Below, piece after piece: positions 7,689 through 11,479 of a DNA stretch of 11,479 bases. The position numbers were made by a program, and so were the translations under genes. This stretch comes from an uncultured Actinomycetes bacterium. GTDB taxonomy: Bacteria > Actinomycetota > Actinomycetes > Nanopelagicales > Nanopelagicaceae. The stretch lies in contig CAIJOE010000196.1 of the NCBI GenBank assembly GCA_903822245.1, positions 1-11,479 on the forward strand, written 5' to 3'. The stretch's first letter is position 1; each line of letters opens with the position of its first letter. The notes under the pieces are model-generated. The model was not told the origin of the DNA, searched no databases, and saw only the letters and a program-made list of their open reading frames with translations.

Positions 7689-8845
7689 GATCGCGCCAAT
7701 TTATATCTAGATCGCACCGAAGAAATCACTTCTTTGAAAACTTTAGCCAGTGGGATCGATTACTCAACTTTTCAGTTGGCGCCCTGTCGATACTCGGTAC
7801 GTTGCTTGTTTGGGCTGCCACAAAGTCCTGGTTTGCAAACCAAGGCTTAGATCCACAATATTATTTAAAGCGCCATGTAATTAACCTGGCAATTGGAATC
7901 GCACTTGCTTATGGAACTACCTTAATTGATTACCGACTACTTCGTGCTTACACCCCAATAGTTTGGGGGCTAGCAGTCCTAGGTTTGGTGGCAGTTTTGA
8001 TTCCACATATTGGTAGCACCATTAATGGTGCCAGGGCATGGATTGCACTTCCTGGAGGCTTCAATATTCAGCCAGCAGAGTTAGCAAAGATTGGCATAAT
8101 TGTTGGAATTTCAATGATCCTGGCCGAAAAGCGAGACAGTGATGCAAACCCAAATGATTTAGACGTGTTAAAGGCTTTGGCAATAGCGGCAATACCAATT
8201 GTGTTAATTCTTATTCAACCTGACCTTGGCACGGTAGTAATTATTAGCGCTGCAGTTGTTGCCATCATTGCAACTTCCGGGGCGCCAACTAGATGGGTTG
8301 TTGGGTTGTTATTAGTTGCAGTTGTGGGAGGCCTAGTCGCAGTTAAAGCTGGGGTCGTTAGTGACTATCAAGTAAAGCGATTGCAATCTTTTGTTGATCC
8401 AACTGCCGATCCACAGATGAGCGGTTATCAACTTCGTCAGTCAAGAATTACTATTGGTTCAGGTGGAATTATTGGTAAAGGTTTATTTAGTGGGCCACAG
8501 ACTAATGGGCGATTCGTTCCAGAACAGCAGACTGACTTTATCTTCACCGTCGCAGGTGAGGAACTAGGTTTCTTGGGTTGCGGCTTTATTCTGCTTTGTT
8601 TTGGTCTGTTCTTTGCTCGCGCCTTTACGATTGCTAAGCGAACTAATGACTTATTTGGCAGGCTGGTTTGCGTTGGAGTAATTGCTTGGTTTGCATTCCA
8701 AACATTTGAAAATATTGGAATGACCATGGGATTAGTACCTATGACCGGTGTTCCACTGCCATTTATGTCTTATGGTGGCTCAAGTATGTTCGCGAATATG
8801 ATCGCAGTTGGCTTGCTTCAAAACGTCCATCTTCGGGCTAGATAG
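7685..8845 (+). CDS. rodA: SEDS peptidoglycan glycosyltransferase RodA
   Basis: This 386-residue polytopic membrane protein of the SEDS family polymerises lipid II into glycan strands and partners with the PBP2 encoded just upstream. About ten transmembrane helices can be seen. Signature blocks are GARAWIALPGGFNIQPAELAK, with the conserved Trp-containing loop, IQPDLGT, GKGLFSGPQTNGRFVPEQQ followed by TDFIF, which contains the likely catalytic Asp284 (aligning with E. coli RodA Asp262), AGEELGFLG, and the C-terminal TGVPLPFMSYGGSSM. An FtsW identity is less likely because the gene sits with mreBCD and PBP2 rather than with mur/fts genes. The ATG overlaps the PBP2 stop (ATGA) with no good ribosome binding site, so translation depends on coupling. 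Its TAG stop touches the first potential hairpin of the following intergenic region. Confidence 0.95.
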   Translation: MRSRQFISRSHRRNHFFENFSQWDRLLNFSVGALSILGTLLVWAATKSWFANQGLDPQYYLKRHVINLAIGIALAYGTTLIDYRLLRAYTPIVWGLAVLGLVAVLIPHIGSTINGARAWIALPGGFNIQPAELAKIGIIVGISMILAEKRDSDANPNDLDVLKALAIAAIPIVLILIQPDLGTVVIISAAVVAIIATSGAPTRWVVGLLLVAVVGGLVAVKAGVVSDYQVKRLQSFVDPTADPQMSGYQLRQSRITIGSGGIIGKGLFSGPQTNGRFVPEQQTDFIFTVAGEELGFLGCGFILLCFGLFFARAFTIAKRTNDLFGRLVCVGVIAWFAFQTFENIGMTMGLVPMTGVPLPFMSYGGSSMFANMIAVGLLQNVHLRAR

Positions 8846-8898
8846 CTCGATTTAAGCGGGCATTTTCCCAATAGTTGGTCTTTCCGCCCGTTATGAGC
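8845..8898 (+). other. Potential hairpin A at rodA end / rne leader
   Basis: An imperfect stem-loop can form here. GCTC (8845-8848) pairs with GAGC (8895-8898), and AGCGGGC (8855-8861) pairs with GCCCGTT (8886-8892) with one G-U pair. Inside the loop, CCAA (8868-8871) and TTGG (8875-8878) form a small hairpin. It begins on the last base of the rodA stop codon. There is no T-run after it, so it is not a standard intrinsic terminator, although it might protect the 3' end of the mre transcript or reduce read-through. Found by eye; no folding energy was calculated. Confidence 0.4.
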
Positions 8899-8916
8899 AA
8901 TACTTAACCCAGTATT
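8899..8916 (+). repeat. Perfect 6-bp inverted repeat (hairpin B)
   Basis: AATACT (8899-8904) and AGTATT (8911-8916) are perfect reverse complements around the 6-base spacer TAACCC. The repeat starts on the base right after hairpin A, so the two could stack in RNA. As DNA it could be an operator for rne. It is short and AT-rich, so chance occurrence is possible. Confidence 0.35.
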
Positions 8917-8930
8917 CAGCGCGTGGCCTC

Positions 8931-8971
8931 TCAAATGCTTCGTAAAACTTAGAAATAAGTTGAAGGTTTGA
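8931..8971 (+). other. Extended hairpin C with GAAA tetraloop in the rne leader
   Basis: This is the best potential RNA structure in the window. AACTTA (8946-8951) and TAAGTT (8956-8961) close a GAAA tetraloop. Below it a 4-base bulge (8942-8945) is followed by CTTC (8938-8941) pairing with GAAG (8962-8965), then one bulged G (8937), one T-G wobble (8936/8966) and TCAAA (8931-8935) pairing with TTTGA (8967-8971). In total there are 16 pairs, 15 of them Watson-Crick. GAAA belongs to the stable GNRA tetraloop class. It ends 75 bases before the rne start and has no T-run, so it looks like a leader element rather than a terminator. Any regulatory role is inferred. Confidence 0.5.
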
Positions 8972-9012
8972 TGAGCAGATTCGCAGCGAGTACCAGAGCT
9001 TTCAAAAGGAAG

Positions 9013-9037
9013 TTTTAATTTTAGTTTTAGACGAGGA
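9013..9037 (+). promoter_or_regulatory. U-rich hexamer repeat and ribosome binding site of rne
   Basis: Three consecutive hexamers of the form TTTTAR lie at 9013-9018, 9019-9024 and 9025-9030, directly before the GAGGA ribosome binding site (9033-9037), which is nine bases from the ATG. In RNA this is an unstructured U-rich stretch, a type of site that RNase E prefers and that can also aid ribosome loading. A further purine block, AAAAGGAAG at 9004-9012, is too far away to serve the start. No clear -35/-10 pair was found anywhere in 8846-9046, so whether rne has its own promoter is open. Confidence 0.5.
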
Positions 9038-9046
9038 TTTAATTTT

Positions 9047-11239
9047 ATGGCTATAGCGCCAAAAGGTGCGCGAAAGCGCACAATAAAGAAGAAGTCTGCC
9101 AAGGCAGACTCACAAACAACTGAAGCAACCACTACATCTGAAGAAGTAAGTGATGTTGCTGAACAACCAGCAGAAAAGAAGAGTGGCAAGCGTGCACCTT
9201 CTATTCCGGTTCCAATGTTTCAAGCTGCTCCTGAAGAGGTAGCGCCGAAGAAAGTTTCTGCAAAAAAGCCAGTAGCCCAAGAGGCTGAAGCTGAATCAAC
9301 TGAGACAAGTGAAGAAGGCGCTGAGCGCCGTCGTCGCCGTCGTGGTGGCAGAGGTCGCCGTCGCGGGGCAAGAGATTCTGACGGAAATGAAAACAGCACA
9401 GATAGAGATTCAGATACCGATGAAGCCCTTGATGCTGGTGCTATAAATGATGATGAGAGTGAAGAGTCTTCGACTTCTTCAACTCCACGTCGCCGTCGTC
9501 GCCGCCGTGCAAGTGGAGATGGTGTAACACCAGGTGAAATTGTTGATGAAGATGGCGTCGTAACTGTTGTTAAGGTGCGCGAACCACGTGAAGCAAGACC
9601 TGCTCGTGAATCTCGCTCCCGTGATGATCAGCCAAGTCGCTCCCGTGATCGTGGACGCAATCGAAATGATCGCAGCAGCCGTCGTGATCGCGAACCGCGT
9701 GACTTTGTTCGCCGCCGCGGAACCATCATTACCGAATCTGAATTCCTAGCTCGCCGTGAGAATGTCGATCGGCAAATGTTGGTTCGCCAAGCTGGTGACC
9801 GCACCCAGATCGCCGTTCTTGAAGATAACATCATGGTTGAGCACTATGTAAACAGAAATAGTAATATTTCTTATGTAGGAAACGTTTATCTTGGAAAGGT
9901 TCAAAATGTTCTTCCATCAATGGAAGCAGCATTCGTTGATATTGGTAAGGGCCGTAACGCTGTTCTCTATGCTGGTGAAGTTAACTGGGATGCAGCTGGT
10001 CTTACAGATGGTGCACCACGAAAGATTGAGCACGTATTAAAGACTGGTCAGTCTGTCTTGGTTCAAGTTACTAAGGATCCAATTGGTCAAAAGGGTGCTC
10101 GTCTAACTAGCCAAATCTCACTTCCAGGTCGTTACATTGTTTATGTTCCAAGTGGTGAAATGAGCGGAATTAGCCGAAGGCTTCCAGAGCAAGAACGTTC
10201 TCGCTTAAAGTCAATTCTTAAAGATTTAATTCCAGAAGATGCTGGTGTAATTGTTCGTACTTCATCTGAAGGTGCATCTTCTGAAGAGATCGAGCATGAC
10301 GTGGCTCGCCTAAAGGCACAATGGGAAGATATTGAAAGTAAGGCAGCAACCCCAGGAACGGCTGCGCCATCACTTCTTTATGCTGAGCCCGATTTAACCG
10401 TTCGCGTTATTCGAGATATCTTCAATGAAGATTTCAAGAAGCTAATTGTTCAAGGTGATCAAGCTTGGGAAGATATCAATCTCTATCTAAGCCATATTGC
10501 GCCAGAGCTCACAACAAAGATTGAAAAGTGGACTGGAACTCGTGACTTATTTGTTGAGAATAGAATCGAAGAACAGCTTGCCAAGGCATTTGATCGTAAG
10601 GTTTATCTGCCTTCTGGTGGTTCTTTAGTTATTGACCGCACCGAAGCCATGATCGTTATCGACGTTAACACCGGTAAATTCATTGGTAAGGGTGGAAACC
10701 TGGAAGAGACTGTAACTAAGAACAACTTGGAAGCTGCCGAAGAAATTGCTCGCCAACTTCGTTTGCGCGATATGGGTGGAATTATCGTTATCGACTTTAT
10801 TGATATGACCTTGGAATCAAACCGCGATCAAGTATTGCGCCGTTTGGTTGAATGCCTAGGTCGTGACCGCACCAAGCACCAAGTAGCTGAAGTTACTTCA
10901 CTTGGTCTAGTCCAAATGACTAGAAAGCGTGTTGGTCAAGGACTTATTGAAGCGTTCTCAACAACTTGTGAAAGTTGTGGTGGTCGTGGAATTCATATTC
11001 ACAGTGAACCAGTACAAAAGGTTGCTTTGGATAAGGACATGGACAAGCGTTATGTTCCATCAAGTAAATTAAATGATGAAGCAGAAGTTGTCGAACTAGA
11101 CGATGAGTCGCAAGGGCCAAATCAAGCACCGCAAAATGAAGAAGGTTCGGATTCAAGCCCTGTGGCCGAAGATTCGAATAAGAAGCCTCAAAAGCGCCGT
11201 CGCCGTGCGGTAAGCACTGGGGTAATTACCCCAAATTGA
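9047..11239 (+). CDS. rne: Ribonuclease E/G family endoribonuclease
   Basis: This 730-residue endoribonuclease of RNase E/G type is the likely initiator of mRNA decay and a processor of rRNA and tRNA precursors. Residues 1 to about 243 are a low-complexity, charged extension with acidic Glu/Asp/Ser stretches and Arg tracts (R94-99, R104-106, R148-154) and an RS/RD-rich part (about 185-225). The catalytic core begins near Met244 and contains the S1 domain (YVGNVYLGKVQNVLPSMEAA), RNase H-like and 5'-sensor regions, and the DNase I-like site with Asp539 (DVNTGK) and Asp583 (IDFIDM), aligning with E. coli Asp303 and Asp346. The zinc-link CESC (Cys641, Cys644) is intact. The tail to 730 is acidic, then ends KRRRRA (716-721) plus a short end. 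The extension before the core is typical of actinobacterial RNase E, unlike the C-terminal scaffold of E. coli. The start is supported by GAGGA at 9033-9037. Confidence 0.94.
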   Translation: MAIAPKGARKRTIKKKSAKADSQTTEATTTSEEVSDVAEQPAEKKSGKRAPSIPVPMFQAAPEEVAPKKVSAKKPVAQEAEAESTETSEEGAERRRRRRGGRGRRRGARDSDGNENSTDRDSDTDEALDAGAINDDESEESSTSSTPRRRRRRRASGDGVTPGEIVDEDGVVTVVKVREPREARPARESRSRDDQPSRSRDRGRNRNDRSSRRDREPRDFVRRRGTIITESEFLARRENVDRQMLVRQAGDRTQIAVLEDNIMVEHYVNRNSNISYVGNVYLGKVQNVLPSMEAAFVDIGKGRNAVLYAGEVNWDAAGLTDGAPRKIEHVLKTGQSVLVQVTKDPIGQKGARLTSQISLPGRYIVYVPSGEMSGISRRLPEQERSRLKSILKDLIPEDAGVIVRTSSEGASSEEIEHDVARLKAQWEDIESKAATPGTAAPSLLYAEPDLTVRVIRDIFNEDFKKLIVQGDQAWEDINLYLSHIAPELTTKIEKWTGTRDLFVENRIEEQLAKAFDRKVYLPSGGSLVIDRTEAMIVIDVNTGKFIGKGGNLEETVTKNNLEAAEEIARQLRLRDMGGIIVIDFIDMTLESNRDQVLRRLVECLGRDRTKHQVAEVTSLGLVQMTRKRVGQGLIEAFSTTCESCGGRGIHIHSEPVQKVALDKDMDKRYVPSSKLNDEAEVVELDDESQGPNQAPQNEEGSDSSPVAEDSNKKPQKRRRRAVSTGVITPN
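11218..11233 (+). repeat. 16-bp perfect palindrome at the 3' end of rne
   Basis: TGGGGTAATTACCCCA is a perfect palindrome lying in the last codons of rne, ending four bases before the TGA stop (11237-11239). In RNA it could fold as a 6-bp stem with an AATT loop. The same GGGGT can instead pair with a second ACCCC at 11250-11254, so two folds compete. No T-run follows, so it does not qualify as a classical terminator. Possible roles are a transcript end, an attenuator or a protein binding site; the coding sequence alone could also produce it by chance. Confidence 0.45.
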
Positions 11240-11246
11240 TCTCAGT

Positions 11247-11276
11247 TTGACCCCGAGATAGGGCAATCCCTATCCT
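11247..11276 (+). promoter_or_regulatory. Candidate rplU promoter with overlapping inverted repeat
   Basis: TTGACC (11247-11252) is a near-consensus -35 hexamer and TATCCT (11271-11276) is a fair actinobacterial -10, separated by 18 bases. Transcription would start near 11283 and give a leader of about 65 bases before the rplU GTG. The perfect inverted repeat GATAGGG-CAAT-CCCTATC (11257-11274) fills the spacer and covers part of the -10, so it could be an operator. If transcription comes through from rne, it would form a 7-bp hairpin in RNA instead. Both readings are inferences from sequence. Confidence 0.5.
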
Positions 11277-11347
11277 TAGGCCTCTGAAACAAATGCTCGA
11301 TACCTAACTGGTGTGAGCCTTAAGTAAAAGTCTGGAAAGGTGTCACC

Positions 11348-11479
11348 GTGTACGCGATTGTTAAAGCAGGCGGCCGTCAAGAAAAGGTTGCCGTTGGCGA
11401 CACAGTTACTGTCGACCGTATCGATGCAAAGGTTGGCGCATCTGTTTCATTTCCAGCCCTTCTAATTGTAGAAGGCACC
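11348..11479 (+). CDS. rplU: 50S ribosomal protein L21, N-terminal part (3' end outside window)
   Basis: The first 44 codons of a gene running out of the window read MYAIVKAGGRQEKVAVGD followed by TVTVDRID and a PALLIVEG segment, which is the N-terminal half of ribosomal protein L21, a 23S rRNA-binding component of the large subunit. The start is GTG, preceded by GAAAGG (11335-11340) at seven bases. In Actinobacteria rplU normally follows rne and is itself followed by rpmA and obg; the order here fits, although the downstream genes are not visible. A candidate promoter lies about 100 bases upstream, so expression need not depend on rne. The open end prevents any statement on full length. Confidence 0.95.
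   Translation, partial: MYAIVKAGGRQEKVAVGDTVTVDRIDAKVGASVSFPALLIVEGT

Noticed and set aside
8845..8898. Hairpin A as a Rho-independent terminator for the mre operon
   Set aside because: The loop is long and no run of T follows the stem, so the standard criteria are not met. It is kept only as a potential structure.
8818..9189. Minus-strand open frame of 123 residues covering the rodA-rne gap
   Set aside because: Its N-terminal part is antisense to the repetitive rne extension and its remainder runs through the hairpin region. It has no family resemblance and no persuasive ribosome binding site.
9326..9508. CGY-rich repeats as CRISPR-like or microsatellite array
   Set aside because: They are in-frame Arg codons (CGT/CGC) in the rne extension, with no regular spacers. 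Coding constraint explains them.
11310..11347. GGTG (11310) pairing with CACC (11344) around the rplU ribosome binding site as a start-sequestering leader hairpin
   Set aside because: Only four pairs with a loop of about 30 bases and no supporting inner helix, so it is too weak to report as an L21 leader element.

Overview
The window is an ordinary but information-rich block of actinobacterial housekeeping genes, all on the + strand. From left to right it holds the 3' end of valS, folC, a DUF4233-type small membrane protein, ndk, mreB, mreC, mreD, a class B penicillin-binding protein (PBP2/mrdA), rodA, an RNase E/G gene, and the 5' end of rplU. From general knowledge, valS-folC-DUF4233-ndk-mreBCD-pbp2-rodA, followed a little further on by rne-rplU, is the order known from Streptomyces and other Actinobacteria. 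The DNA is clearly AT-leaning for that phylum, with many A/T third positions, and is tightly packed. A small-genome, low-GC planktonic actinobacterium (Nanopelagicales, the acI lineage) is my best inference. The phylum is much better supported than the order.

Region 1 (about 1-2562) holds valS', folC and the DUF4233 protein, joined by a TAATG overlap and then a directly abutting stop/start. Region 2 (2563-8845) is the ndk-mreBCD-mrdA-rodA unit. It probably opens with a promoter just before ndk, which would make ndk nearly or fully leaderless. It then runs with a TAATG overlap (ndk/mreB), a 45-nt gap with a strong Shine-Dalgarno site (mreB/mreC) and three ATGA overlaps (mreC/mreD, mreD/mrdA, mrdA/rodA). 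The last five genes encode the elongasome: MreB filaments, the MreC/MreD membrane scaffold, and the RodA glycosyltransferase with its PBP2 transpeptidase.

Region 3 (8846-9046) is the only sizeable non-coding stretch. It contains three consecutive potential hairpins, the last with a GAAA tetraloop, and then a U-rich hexamer repeat just upstream of the RNase E ribosome binding site. Region 4 (9047-11239) is a 730-residue RNase E/G with a long, charged, Arg-tract-rich N-terminal extension. Region 5 (11218-11479) contains overlapping inverted repeats, a candidate promoter and the start of rplU (ribosomal protein L21).

I see no mobile element, CRISPR array, tRNA/rRNA gene, toxin-antitoxin pair or defence system, and no clearly new biological system. 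The best leads are the structured leader in front of rne, the competing inverted repeats at the rne/rplU junction, and the likely leaderless ndk.
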